Of a stretch of 57,051 bases of DNA, positions 22,634 through 34,500 are shown piece by piece; position 1 is the first letter of the stretch, and each line of letters opens with the position of its first letter. This DNA is from Blattamonas nauphoetae (lineage: Eukaryota > Preaxostyla > Oxymonadida), in NCBI GenBank assembly GCA_033064195.1, contig JARBJD010000410.1:1-57051 (forward strand), in the 5' to 3' direction. The position numbers were made by a program, and so were the translations under genes. Below the pieces are notes generated by a model that saw only the letters and a program-made list of their open reading frames with translations, was not told the DNA's origin and searched no databases.

Positions 22634-24701
22634 TCAAAACTCGCCCGTATTGAATGTCAACTTGACTCTGAATGTTCTCGCGTGATTTTTCATGTTCTGA
22701 AAAGTGTCTTTCTCGATCCCCACCACTCGCAGTTCGATCACATCGTCCCACCCTTCTTCTCTCAAAAGCACTTCTCGTCTCTTCTGTCGTTCGGGTTTGC
22801 TCCGAAGCCATTCAGAAGTTCTGTTCAGCATGCTCTGGAAGACAAGATCAAAATTCTCTTCGTTCAACATCTCAACCATCGTTCGGACTTCCCATTTCAC
22901 AAGTTCTGACACAAAGTCGGCACCGTGTTCGTCTGATCGAAGTTCCATGTTTTTCATGTGACGGTAGATCCAACAGAGATAAAACTCGAGCAGATAATTT
23001 TCTTCTGCATTCAGAATGAGTTTATCCGAACTGCGGAACATGAATGTGATGAATTGTTTGGCTGGTTCGAACACAGAAACACGAATGAGTGGATATTGCT
23101 CGAAAAATGCTGTTTCATCATCGTTTCCAATCGGCTCAAACATATCGGAGATGAAGTTGGTGAGTTCAAAAAGAGTTTGGGATTCCGAGAGCGGAAGAGA
23201 GACAAAATCGACTGTCTCGAACATCCTCCCAACAAGATTCGCTGTCATGAACTTTTCCTTCATCTGTGGAAACACAATAATGACATTTTTGAGGATCAGA
23301 GCGATGTTCTCCCTGTTGTCTTTGTGTGGGAGCTTGAGAGAGTGGAGAACAATGTCAGGGAAGGATGGATCATCGAGAAGGATGGTTTGGAAGGATGATT
23401 TGAGGGGATCTGTGATGTCGAATGTCACATCGGCGATGAAACTCCATCCATCACTTACAAACTCTTCACATTCATTTCGAAGGAGTGTGAGAGAATCCTC
23501 CATTTGTATGTCAACTCCAGAAACCAATGGAGTGGTTGGAGAAGAGTCGGAGGGAAGAGAAGCGATGAGAGAGTCAATGGTTGAAATATTGGTGAGAATT
23601 GTGGTGAGGCCCTCTTTCACAAAGAGAATTAAATCTTGGATGATCTTATAATCAACCTGAAATGACGAGAAATGATGAAGAGAGTCAAAACACACTTCGA
23701 TGGGCGGGTTTTCGTTCAGAAGGAGTAGTGGGAGATTTGACGCTTTTGAGCAGAATAGAAGGGAGCGGGTGATGATGAATGGATCATCTTTCGTGATCTG
23801 GACGTATTTTGGGAAGTGTGACGGATTTGTTGGGAGATTCCTTTCAAAATCTGAAAGAATAAGTGGGAGTTTCTTTGTCAGAGCGGCCAGAAATGAGATA
23901 TCTGAATATCGTTGGTGTGGCGAAGATGATGGGAAGATGGGTGAGGGGATAAGAGCGAAAGCAGATGGATCTCTTTCGAAACCACTGTAAAGCGCCGAAA
24001 GAGAATTGGAGGCCATTCTGAGATGAGGGAAGATAGAAACACGAGCCAAAGTGGTCAGAACAACTGGTGGAGGCGATGAATTCCCAATTCTTTTGAATGT
24101 GGCTACGATTAAGTCTTTGTATCGCAGAAAAAGCATGTCGACGATTTCTGGTTCGAAGAAGAGTGATTCCATGCAGGAACAACACTGCAAACAGAATCAG
24201 AAGAAGGAAGATATCAACACACTGATTCTAACGCAGCGCATGAAGACCAATCTCCAAATTGTGTGATCACGAAAGAAGGGATTTCAGACGAAAGCGATGA
24301 GCGAACGAACGAGGGCGATTTCGAATCTGAATTATAGCAAGAAAGCACCCATCATCACAACAAAGAAAACTACAAACAAAGAATGTCAATCAATTTCATC
24401 AATTCAGCCTGAAAAGCGAGAACGAACAAAAGAGAAAAGGAGAGACCAGAAGTCCAGAGGAGTGTGTTCCACAACACAATGGAGACAGAAAAGGACACCA
24501 ATCATCAAAAGTGTCACCCGACACACTTTCTGAAACACATCCAAAACAGTCATCAACAAATCGATGGAGAAAACAAACGAACACACCAGATGCCACTTTC
24601 TGCAATTCTCGGAGTGTGTCAACGATAATATCGTCATCATCACATTGCAGTCCTTCGAGGAGTGATGAGAGGTTTGACTGAGAACGGGTGAGATGAATCA
24701 T
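22634..24701 (-). CDS. Helical-repeat-like protein of unknown function
   Basis: The main exon is about 24183-22634 (about 515 codons). It is leucine-rich and alpha-helical in character, with many amphipathic stretches (for example LLFCSKASNLPLLLL and NVIIVFPQMKEKFM), like armadillo/HEAT-type proteins, but no domain is certain. An acceptor, gtttgcag, lies right at the exon start. A probable first exon begins at 24701 (MIHLTRSQSNLSSLLEGLQC) and ends at a GT near 24593-24597; the roughly 410-nt intron is longer than others here, so an extra small exon may be missed. The start codon lies 7 bp from the end of an inserted hairpin element at 24708, so the native upstream region is displaced. Function unknown. 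Confidence 0.65.
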
Positions 24702-24707
24702 GAAGTG

Positions 24708-25596
24708 CAGTCATGGACAAAAGTTTACGGGCACCCTTGTTCGCGTTTATGAACAATCAACTTTTTCTCATTTTTCATTAAACACTTCACAACATTGGAA
24801 GACAGCAATTTCCAAAATATTGAACAAAAAGAGTCTGTCGAAGTGAAAATCAGGAAGAGAGTTTGAAGTGACCTGGGAGGAAAATTTTGTGGCGGCAACC
24901 TACACTGCTCTCCTCTTTCAGGGAGAGGAGACGTGATCAGTGGAGTGAGTTGCTCCCATGAAAACGATCAGTCTCCTCTCCTCATCGAGATTCAGGTGGA
25001 GATGTGACGAAAATGAGTGAAATTTTGTTTCTTCATCTCTCCTCTACTAGCCTTGTCGACACACCAAACACTCCCTCTGATCTTGCGAACGAAGATTACG
25101 ATTTCATTTGCTTATTTGTGATGAGTTGTAGAGAGACTTCAAACGTGTAATTTTCGTCAAACTTCGTAGGAACAGCTAATGACTGGAATCCATTGGGTGG
25201 AGACGGAATCCTCACTCTGATGATCAGAGGGAGTGTTTGGTGTGTCGACAAGGCTAGTAGAGGAGAGATGCGGAAGACAGATTTTGCTCGTTTCGATGAC
25301 ATCTCCAACATTTTCTCAACAAGGATTGGAGCCATTCAATTTTTGAGAGTCGAAACACTCTCACCTCCTCACATCTCCTCTTCCACAGAGAGGAGATGTG
25401 TTCTTGTCGCCATCATCTAATTTTCATCCCAAGTCGGCTCGAACTCTCTTCCTGATTTTCACTTCACCACACTAGATTGGTTTTATATTTCAAAAAGGAC
25501 TATCTTTCATTGTTGTGAAGTGTTTCTGAAAAAATGAGAAAAAACCACCTGTTCATAAATACAGACTTGGGTGCCCGTAAACTTTTGTCCGTGGCT
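24708..25596. mobile_element. 889-bp hairpin element, nearly a full-length palindrome
   Basis: The two halves are imperfect inverted copies along almost their whole length. The ends match from CAGTCATGGACAAAAGTTTA to its counterpart CAGCCACGGACAAAAGTTTA, followed in both by CGGGCACCC. The central loop is about 25,085-25,215, bordered by a match including 'ccttgtcgacacaccaaaca'. The terminal sequence resembles Tc1/mariner-type ends. GTG flanks both sides and could be a short target duplication, although TA would be expected for that family. There is no coding content. RNA read across it would form a long double-stranded hairpin. Confidence 0.83.
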
Positions 25597-25912
25597 GGTG
25601 GACAAACTCGATACCTTGCTGGTGAATTAATTATAAGACTCAGATCGTGTTCCTCAGTCAGTTCGGAGTGCGTGACATCGCTTCCACAAAGAGTATTAAC
25701 TGACATTTCTGAATGGGCGTCGAATTATCATCAAGATCTCTGAACCCTTTATTGAAATTGTGTCAGGGTTTACTTCGACGTTTTAGAGGAAAAATACACC
25801 GGAAACATCATCATAACTATGCCACTCCTTTTGTAAAACATGTAGAGAACTCTTGTCTCCAATCAGGTGTATCACTTAAACAGAAACTATCACCCTTAAT
25901 CAAATTCTTCTC
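25597..25912. other. Upstream region of the beta-helix membrane protein
   Basis: This short AT-rich stretch lies between the hairpin element and the start at 25913. A possible coding remnant (67 codons at 25713-25916, plus strand) has no motif. Promoter elements are expected but I cannot point to a defined one. Confidence 0.35.
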
Positions 25913-27322
25913 ATGATTTCATTCATCTCCATCGTTCTGTGCCAAATTTCTCACTCAGTCAATCTTCAAGGCGTGATTGATGAGTACTCGGGCAACTCCA
26001 ACACTTATGTTCTTTCGGAGGAGGTGTATGATGGCGTGAATATCGCGCTGAAATCTTCGCCAATGCATTTCGTTGGACACATGCAGTCTGTCTTGGTTCA
26101 ACCCGAAACAGCTTCTCACAGCCTCTTTGCTGTCTTGAGCGATTCACACAGATTGGAAAACGCAAGTCTGTCGATGAACAAGGCCGACTCTTTTGTGACG
26201 ATTTCATATGATTCGTCGTTCGACTTTGTGAAATGTGTGTGGATGGACAACGTTATTGCGTCACCAATCGCAATTGTTGCAGGAGGAACAGTTGGATTCA
26301 CAAACTTCGACATGGAATCAACGACAGTCGAGGTTCCGCTTGTTGATTCCTCGACTGACGGATCGACAGTGCGTGTGAAGGCATCATCATTCAAAAACAT
26401 GCAGGTTACATCATCAACACCGATGTTATGCACAACACTGACGAAAACAGTGGAAATCTCGGCTTCATCGTTCAAAGACATCTCATACTTCCCAGTGTTA
26501 TCGAACGAAGAAGCCGAAGGTGAAGAACCAACCAAACAGATCAACGAGATTGTTACAGTCAACATTAGTTCCTCAAGTTTTAAGAACTGCGAAGCTGCAC
26601 TGGACTTCAGCATTGTGCCAGCGCTGACAGCCCAATCTCTGAAGATCTCGTCGTCATCCTTCAAAGAATGTGGGTTGGTGCAGGCAGTGCCGGAATATGT
26701 GGCTAAAGAGGCCCAACACATTCAAATCTCGGCGTCATCATTCAAGAACCAGCATGTTGATTTGGAAGGCAAGGCAGGATTTCTGACGTTTGATTCGGAA
26801 CAAGGCGTGTTGGAGATTAAGTCAAGCTCATTCAATTCGTTCTCGTCCAGTTCCAGCAGCGGAGTGATTGTATTCAAGAAAGGATCGAAGCTGCAGCTCA
26901 AGTGGGCCTCTTTCAGCGAAGTTGACAGTTTTGGGAATTCCTCATCGTGTGTTTCAATTGAGACAATCCCAGAGACTCTCATTCTGAACAACACGTGGTT
27001 CTCGAAGTGTACGTCGAGTGGGAAGGCAGGAGCGATCGTGTTCGGCCTCCCAAATGACACTGCCCATCCATCGTCCGCAAACAGCAACACAATCGCATCG
27101 ACATCTCTGTACGACAACTGGTTCGAAGAGAACAGCGGGTCCAATGCGTCCGACATCTTTGTCGACGACACCGCACTTGCGCTCTTCGACGCTGCCTCGT
27201 TTGAAGAGATGAGCTCGTACAGCCAGTCACCACAGGTCTTGGATGCCTCTGGTGTGAGCTACGAACTACCCATCAACTACAAGCGCCTTCTGAAGCAGCA
27301 TGCGTGGACAGTCCGTTGGTGA
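25913..27322 (+). CDS. Surface beta-helix protein, ectodomain (gene split by a transposon)
   Basis: A signal peptide, MISFISIVLCQISHS, opens a 469-residue ectodomain. About eight loose repeats carry an SSSFK or ASSFKN motif every 30-45 residues, which is typical of right-handed beta-helix proteins. The frame ends at 27322 just after AWTVRW, where the pogo-type element begins. The missing membrane segment and cytoplasmic tail lie on the other side of that element at 28933-29346, starting W-MITHGV. The host sequences at the two junctions share TGATCA, and the tail reads on naturally from the Trp. Inference: the gene was a type I membrane protein before the insertion. If transcribed now, it would yield a secreted, tail-less form. 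Confidence 0.75.
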   Translation: MISFISIVLCQISHSVNLQGVIDEYSGNSNTYVLSEEVYDGVNIALKSSPMHFVGHMQSVLVQPETASHSLFAVLSDSHRLENASLSMNKADSFVTISYDSSFDFVKCVWMDNVIASPIAIVAGGTVGFTNFDMESTTVEVPLVDSSTDGSTVRVKASSFKNMQVTSSTPMLCTTLTKTVEISASSFKDISYFPVLSNEEAEGEEPTKQINEIVTVNISSSSFKNCEAALDFSIVPALTAQSLKISSSSFKECGLVQAVPEYVAKEAQHIQISASSFKNQHVDLEGKAGFLTFDSEQGVLEIKSSSFNSFSSSSSSGVIVFKKGSKLQLKWASFSEVDSFGNSSSCVSIETIPETLILNNTWFSKCTSSGKAGAIVFGLPNDTAHPSSANSNTIASTSLYDNWFEENSGSNASDIFVDDTALALFDAASFEEMSSYSQSPQVLDASGVSYELPINYKRLLKQHAWTVRW

Positions 27323-27331
27323 TCAGCCTGC

Positions 27332-28932
27332 AGTTAAAATGATCATCCACTTCACTTTTCCGGCACTTCGTTTTCTCTCTTTTTCAACCATTTTTATGGA
27401 AAATAAAACAAACGAAAGTTATTGGGAACTCAACCGAAAGGATATACTTGGGAGGTGCAAAGAAAAGTTTGGGAAAGACCTGGGCGGACGAGCGTACAAT
27501 CTTCTTTCTCGGAAACGGCCGTCAACACGTTCTGACTGTTTGCTGTTCGCCTTCGACAACTGGCCACAGTATTATCTGGGCAAAGCGTTCATAGCTGACG
27601 TAGCTTGGGTATTCCGTTCAACACGTCAATTCCTTTGGCATCTCCGGGCACAAAGAAACAAGCGAAGATTGGGGTTGATGCCAACTGACCGAAAGCTGAC
27701 TGATGAACAAGAAAAAGAGCTCGTACATGAAATTTGTGCCCTTGCGAACTGTCACAAACCAATCGGCAGGGTGGGTATAATCAAGATGGTCAAGTCAAAA
27801 TTCCGCATGGTTGTGACCCAGGGATGGGTTTGCCGTTTCCTAAACAGGCATAAAAAGACGTTAAAACGAACAGTCGCAAAACCAATGGAAAGTTCAAGAT
27901 CTCGCCTACAGAAAAAATGATACGAAAATACAAAGCACGCCTTCAACAGTCTGTGGTCGGCGTCCATCCACGCCTTCTGTTTAATTGTGATGAAAGCCTC
28001 CTGAGAAAGGCACCATCGGTTGGAACAAAAAAAGTTGTCGTGAACAAAGAAACTGCAAACCCAAAGTTTAAGGATAGTTCCAGCAAAAAGGTGACTGGAA
28101 TGCTTGCTTGTATTCCGTTTCAAGGCAAGTCTGTCAAACCACTGATAGTAGTCAAGGCGGAGAAACTAGATCCAACAGTCCTCCCCGAAGTCAAAAAAGG
28201 CAATATTGATGCGAATGTCAACGTTAGTTCCAGTGGACTGATTCAAGCCGATCAATATCATCGTTGGATCAATGATCATTTCATTCCTCATGTTCGATCT
28301 GTTCGGATTCAACAAGGTTTGCTGGAGAATACAGCTGTCCTGCTCGCAGATAACCTAGAAATCCATAAAACAAGCGACATTAAGACAAACCTCGCGGTCA
28401 ATAACATCATTCTCTTTACGTTCCCGCCTGCGTCCTCTCATTTGACGCAGCCGTGCGATCAGCTGACATTCACTGCTCTAAAACAGATGGAAAGAAAAGA
28501 CAGTGAGATACACAATGCGACCACACAAACACACCGATTTAGGGAAGCAGCTCTCACATTAACCAGTTGTACCGATGAGAAGAAGAATCGGTTGGCTTTC
28601 CAGAACGCTGGATTCCGAATCAAAGAGAAAAGAGGCAAACAGACCGTAGAATTGAACGATGCAACGTTTAGTGATATGGAATCACATTGCATTCCAGACG
28701 AAGAGGACACAAGGAAGGAGAAAGAGGAAACTGATCAAAGCCCCATTTTTGGTTTCGTAAATCGGGCACAGTTTCCCGCACGCTGGACCCCCCAATACAA
28801 GCTGTAACCATTCACACTTTCCAATGATAATTTCTCACGACAGAACATATTTTTGATCATTTATGCGGTTTTCGGGAAAATATAAGGAGAAAATGGCTCT
28901 TAAAAAGTCAAGGGAGTGATCATCTTGTCATA
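27332..28932 (+). mobile_element. pogo/Tigger-type transposon inserted in a host gene
   Basis: An imperfect inverted pair bounds the element: AAAATGATCATCCACTTCAC near 27,336 and the reverse complement of GATGATCACTCCCTTGACTT near 28,905-28,925. A pogo-type transposase lies inside. The right boundary is close to a TA at 28931; the left boundary is less sure (27,329-27,336), and no clean TA duplication is visible. The sequence on either side belongs to a single host gene. Confidence 0.65.
27396..28807 (+). pseudogene. pogo/Tigger-type transposase, one frame break
   Basis: The start is taken at 27396 (MENKTNESYWEL); the open frame further upstream belongs to the host gene. The N-terminal part has a CENP-B/Tc5-type helix-turn-helix (LTDEQEKELVHEIC ... 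GWVCRFLNRHKKTL). The catalytic part has Asp 1 in LLFNCDESLL, Asp 2 in AVLLADNLEIHKT and Asp 3 in FPPASSHLTQPCDQLTFTAL, matching the DDE_1 family. The first frame stops at 27920 and the second starts at 27917, overlapping as ATGA after a run of six A's. A one-base slip is the simplest explanation; programmed frameshifting is less likely. The C-terminus is acidic. Apart from this break the protein looks complete, so it is fairly young, and it is unrelated in detail to the one at 2.2-5.5 kb. Confidence 0.85.
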
Positions 28933-29346
28933 TGGATGATCACTCACGGAGTTGTGGGAGTCGTGATTGGGTTTGTGTGGCTGATTGTTGGGCCGCTCAT
29001 GTGCTGCTGTGGATGCTGCTGCTGCGCGTGTTGCACGTGCTGCTGTGGAGCGTGGTGCTGCCGAAAGACAAAGAAATGTTGCAGGGCTGATCGCGTGTGC
29101 TGCGAAGACGATTCCATCCAACAATCCGAAGCCCAACCAGCAGAACACATTGAATATGTGCAGGACACCGTTCAGCCAGCACCATACGTGTATGCTCTGC
29201 CTCCCAACCATCCCACACAGATGCCGCTTGTGTATCAGCAGAATGGAGCTGTTCCTGCACCTGTTGGAGTGCCTGTTGCTGTTGCTGTTCCCGCGACAGC
29301 TCCACAGTTCAACGCGTACCCAGTCCTTCCATCGAAGGACAGTTGA
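28933..29346 (+). pseudogene. Membrane segment and Cys-rich tail cut off from the beta-helix protein
   Basis: About 137 codons hold one hydrophobic segment (GVVGVVIGFVWLIVGPLM), then an extreme cysteine cluster of about 18 Cys within 35 residues, then a basic KTKKCC patch. The tail is proline- and valine-rich (PPNHP, PAPVGVPVAVAVP). Family knowledge: clustered juxtamembrane cysteines are often S-acylated. There is no signal peptide and no upstream promoter of its own; the transposon end is directly upstream. It reads as the C-terminal part of the gene at 25913. It could still be expressed as a separate small tail-anchored protein from MITHGV at 28936. Confidence 0.65.
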
Positions 29347-29838
29347 TTATTTAGTGTGAGGTCCTCGAATTTCATACATCGAGGGCTTCGCGTTTTATGA
29401 TGATGTGTTCTGTTGTTAATCATTTCTGTTTGCTTTCTACAGTTTTTGACCACTTTTGATGCAAAATGAGAGGTTCTCTCTTTTAACAATTCGTGGGAAC
29501 AACAGAGTTCCTCGTTTGGAAAGCAGTGAAGTGTGAGATCATGGACTCAACGAAAATGGCCCATACATCTTTCTTTTCTCAACATTGAATCTCGTCTTAA
29601 GCTCTAATTCCACTTCCTCCTCGAATAATCATTCTGTCTTCCAGATAGAACTTAAATAAGTAAGACGAAGTGATAAACATTGAGCTTAAAGGTGATCTTT
29701 GCGGATCAGAACGCATTCACCAAATATAAGTGTGGATACGCCAAGACAGAGCGGATCCAAAATAAAACCGCTTCATACAAGCGAGACAAGAAATAAAAAG
29801 CAAAGTCCTGCAGAATAAAGTAAAGAAATGTCGATCCT
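29347..29838. other. Convergent intergenic region
   Basis: The stretch lies between the 3' end of the Cys-rich tail and the 3' end of the TMEM185-like gene. No ORF or repeat is supported. It probably holds the two 3' untranslated regions. Confidence 0.4.
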
Positions 29839-30802
29839 TCATGATTCTTCCTTGAGGTAATTGACAATGGCATCGTACAGGAAGGCTCCCGACATTTGTT
29901 TCTCTGCATCGATTGTATGGATAGTCCGTGTTATAGCGTGCGTTTGATGAGCACATCTGCTGAATGTTTTGAAGAGGATGAAAACAGAAAACGCCGCATA
30001 TGCCAAATAAAGAGGGATCATGCTGAGATGGTAGTTCCATGGCAATACGCCATCGGAGATGAGGATTGGGATCAGGACCAAATAATACGCGAGAATGATC
30101 AGTCCAGCGGAGATCATCACAAATTGGCCTGTTGAATCGAAGATTGTTTTAATTTCGTCATCGAAGAGATAGACTAATGGTGGAATGGCGATTGGGATAG
30201 CGACAAAAAACGGAATCATTAAGACACTCCAGAGCATCCCGACAATTTCTGTGATCGTGAGAAAAGGAGAATTGAGATGAATGAAGAAGAAATAAGAGTG
30301 AATGAAATAATGAATATTGTAACAAACCGTCTAGTTTCATTAAAGCAAGGATATAGCTCGCGGAAGCGATGAAAACACAGAATGCCAAAAGTCCAAAGAG
30401 TTTCCACTCTCTCACAGCAAGATAGATTAGAAACACAAATAAGCCAATGATCGCCAACGAATACGGGATGAATCCGAACCAATGGGTCGATTTGGCGATT
30501 CTGTCTACCCAAAAGGAGGGGAGGAGGAGGAAGATGATGGCGATATTCATAAGAAATATTTCCCACCGGGATATCTTAAAGAAGAAGAGCAGGACAGAAA
30601 TAATCACCACTGCGATAGAGAGAAGGCTATTCGACAAGATCCAGTAGTCAAATCCGTGAAATCTGTTATCATAATGGGTGGCTGAGAGAGCAAAGCCCCA
30701 ACCGATGAGTCCACAACCGCAAAGAGCCACCGCAGCAATCACACCAATGCAGAGGAACACAAATGAAATCGTGTCTCCACAGATGTTCTTCACATGTTCC
30801 AT
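29839..30802 (-). CDS. TMEM185-like multi-pass membrane protein
   Basis: There are two exons, 30802-30328 and 30248-29839, with a 79-nt GT-AG intron (30327-30249). The join keeps frame and gives MKLDEIVGMLW, for a protein of 294 aa. About nine hydrophobic segments run through it, with few charged residues between. The layout, and the run around DGVLPWNYHLSMIPLYLAY, match the transmembrane Fragile-X-F-associated (TMEM185) family of eukaryotic membrane proteins, whose molecular role is poorly known. The start at 30802 (MEHVKNICGD) is the first Met. The gene runs convergent to the upstream gene and looks intact. Confidence 0.7.
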
Positions 30803-31545
30803 ATTTTTATTTTTTGATTTTGGCTTCTCGCCCTCTGCGATACTGTCGTAGATTCTGATATTCGATGTCGGTGAGAAGGGTGGAATGCATACTGTATGGT
30901 CGCCAGAGGACCTTTTATGCTCATTCCAAAGGAATGTAGATATGCTTTGTCTTTACTCTGAAATGTTCACAGAAAAAATAGAGGATGTTTGAGTGGGTTG
31001 GAATGGGTCGGAGAATCTATAATGAAAGAGAGAGGGCATGCTTGGCGTAGGTTAGGGTTGTACCCACTAGGTGATTGCCATGGTGAGTTGTTAGGTTTAA
31101 AAGTGCTTTGTTTCCGTTCCAATTCTTCCAGTACTCCCTTTGTCCAAAGCCTTGTGACGAATAAATTAATCAGAAAGGATCACAAAACTGTTCGTCTTCA
31201 AGAATCCTCGAGAAACGGAGACATGTCACGTTCAATTCTACAAGCGTATTATAGTCGCAGTTTGAAAAGATTCTGAGACGTTTAAGAAACATAATGAATG
31301 CATGTCATGAGAGAACACACTTTCTGAGCACATTATCCGGTAATTGTTCTAAACAGTTAATTAGTGTACAAAAAGATCGATACCGATATCGATGGTCTGG
31401 AAAGTATCTGCTTGATCTGAGTCAGAGGCGTATTCGCTCTGTACAGCCGACGCGTTGAGTGAGAAACTCTGGAACATCCAACAACCGATCTGGTCCCATT
31501 GATTCGACATTCAGGTGAATCGAGATCCTTAATTCCGAGCAATCC
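30803..31545. other. Divergent intergenic region
   Basis: Here the minus-strand TMEM185-like gene and the plus-strand 1140-aa gene fire apart, so promoters for both should lie in this stretch. The 95-codon open frame at 30989-31276 has no motif. I see no repeats, RNA genes or transposon ends. Confidence 0.4.
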
Positions 31546-34500
31546 ATGGGAAATGTTCCAACTGATAAATCCACAGCTCTCCCTTCAATGGGTTCTGCAA
31601 CAAATCAAAACATGACAGAAGCGGAAACACTCGCCAGAACATTCTATCCCTCTAAACTCAGAAAAGAAAAGAACAAACCCGATTTACCCACAAAACTCGA
31701 ATGTGTCTCCGCGCAGATATTAGTTTCACAACATACACAACGTACAATTGAGCAATGCATTCTGAGCACAACCATGAAGAATTATCTGCGCCTGCGTGAC
31801 ATCGTCACGCAGTGTATCCCCTCGACATCACCAGATCCGAAAACAATCAAATCAAAAACTCTATCACAATTTCCTCCATTAACTTTGGATCAAATCTCAC
31901 TTCTGGCAAGGAACTTTCGTCGATTCTATGAAGAAAATGACTTTGATGTCTGTCTAACCTCATAATTATTATCTCTTACTCTTTTCACGTTTTTTCTTCC
32001 AATTTTTACTCTCTCATTCTGCATATTTGTCCATTCACAGAAACAATATGTCGATCTCAATGCCTTTGTCCCTCGTGGCGAACTCCTTGGCCTCTATCAC
32101 TTTTCTCGACTGTTTTCAACGGATTTACGGCGAACTGTCCAAACTGTTGTCGTCCACAACCTCGTCATGGGCTTCCCTCCACTCGTCCGCCACATCTTTG
32201 GATTGAAAATGTATTTTCAAGGCAGAAACGAAGAAGCAGGAGTATTGGACGCACCTGTCGCATCGTCACTCATATCTGTTCGCGCTCTAGTTGTCCACAA
32301 TCTCGAATATATCATCGTTCGATCCATGTTGCGAACAGTGAAGAACGAAGATTTATCAATGGAAGGATATCAACGAATGTACGGAACTGATGTAGACAAA
32401 GAGAAAAAAGGACCATCTGAGCCGCTCTTCACCATCCGCACACCAACCGCAGTGATCGCCCCCTCTCTCCTGTACTTCGAGGATTTCATGATGAATTTCC
32501 TGCAATCCTTGTTTGTGCTGCCCCATTCTTCATTTGCGGAGGCTCTGGCAACAGCGGAAGCACTTAGCTTAGCGTTTACACACGCAATGGAAAGATATTT
32601 ACTCTATCTGCGTGATCCCCTCAAGGACAATTTTTCAGTATGGGGGAAAGTGATGCAGGCGAGGTCTTTGCCCTTGTCAGCAGGAGGTCAATCGTTGTCG
32701 AAAGATGAGAGACGGGAACTTGAAATGGAAAGAATCATGAAACGAGGCAAAATCCACAACGACACTGAAGGAATGAACAAAGAACACAGATTAACACCAA
32801 TAGAGGAGGGATTGCTCTTTCCTACCGCAAAATCTCGAAAGACAGCCGAATCAAGCGGGGATCCGTACACGTGGGATCTCGATCGCATTCTCCAAGACCC
32901 ATCATATCTACTGAAGATGTCTCAATCTCTCATCATCCGCCTCAACACTTTAGTTCATGCTGCACGTGTTACAATACTATTTTATCGCCACTTGACTCGG
33001 ATCCTGAACCGTCACCATTTTCGTGGAGTGGCCGTGGAACAACGTGTGAATCTGCGGGCAGGTCTGGAATTGATGCGAGGATTTGATCGAAGCTTATCAT
33101 TCTTTCTCCATGTCGGCAGCATGTGTGTTATTGGAGCCAATCTGAGCCCTCTCTTCGATTCGATCTACTCCACAACAAAATTGACCCAATTCAATACACC
33201 AGACTCCATTCACATTCGAGGACATTTCTGCATCCCTCCTCCCCCAGGGTCAACGGGAACCGACTCCCCTGCCCCGTCTCGCGCATCAAAGAACCTTTCG
33301 AAAGCTTTCGCCTCCATTCGAGACCGCGTTCGCGATGACTCATCAAATTCGGGTAGAAACATCCAACCCGACCTTTTCCTGCGATCTGTCGTGTTGAATG
33401 ATGTTATGGTCGAAATGCCTATTCCTGAAGGAGATGGGATCACACCATCATTTGTCAAACAGAATCGGAAGCCTTTCATGTTGAAATCAAACTCAATCAC
33501 AGCTCTGACAATGTCTGTTCTATCTCGTCTTTTCAGACACATCTTTGTCAATCTCAATACTGCCATCACTCCATCTTTCATGATCGTTTTCGTTCATCAA
33601 TTTTTCGTCCAACTGACGCGTTTCTTGCTTCAACCAACGTCTTTCGGAACTCTGCGAAGGTTAGAAAGCAACTCGATAGCCGTTCCAGCAACAATTCGAG
33701 AGCTTTCAGACAATATTCGAGCCACGCCATTGAAGGGCCTTCGATTGACGCAGGAAGGATGGAAAGAAGTGCGAAAAGATGTGGTTGTGCTGGGATCCGA
33801 ACTCCGAAATCTGTTATACCAAACAGGAAGTTCAGAGAGAGATTTCGAGGTTCTTATTGCGCCTCTCATCCATCGTCTAACCACCACACTCCATCGTCTC
33901 TCATCCCAACCTTCACAAACTATCAAAAACACACTCACAGGCCCCTCACTCGACCGTCTCAATCAGCTTCTGAGGGGCGGAGGTGCAGACATGTCGGACT
34001 CAGCAAACAAGGTTGGTCTGTTCTCCAAAAGTAACGAGTTCTCTCGTCCTCTGAAAGAAGAGTTCCTTCCAATCGTTTTGACACTGGTTGAAACATCATC
34101 GTCGATTCGAGGCGTGGAAGTCAAGGGAAGCAGGGAGGTTCGGAAGCAGAAACGAGAAATGATGCAGCGGGTGTTGGAGACACATCGAGAACGGCTTTCA
34201 AACGAGACAGAACTGAAAGGACTGAAACGACGAATCGTGAAAGGAGAAGTTGGACTGAAGCTTCTTATCAACAAACACGTCTCGCTGGAGTCTGTCGGAA
34301 TGGGCAATCCGTCGTACGGGAAGATGTTTGTTCCGAAGAAGCTTCGAAAGGAGTTGCTGACGTCGACGTTCGAGTCGTTTGAAGAAGCACAGAAGACTGC
34401 GAAAGCAAATCGAAAAGTCGAGATGGAGGACGAGAACGAGGATGGGGATGTCGAATGGGCTTCGAAGGAGCAGAGTGGGTCGGGGGAGAGTTGGGAGAAG

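Noticed and set aside
31048-31062. TTAGGG-like telomere sequence near 31,050
   Set aside because: Only about one and a half copies, inside an ordinary intergenic region.
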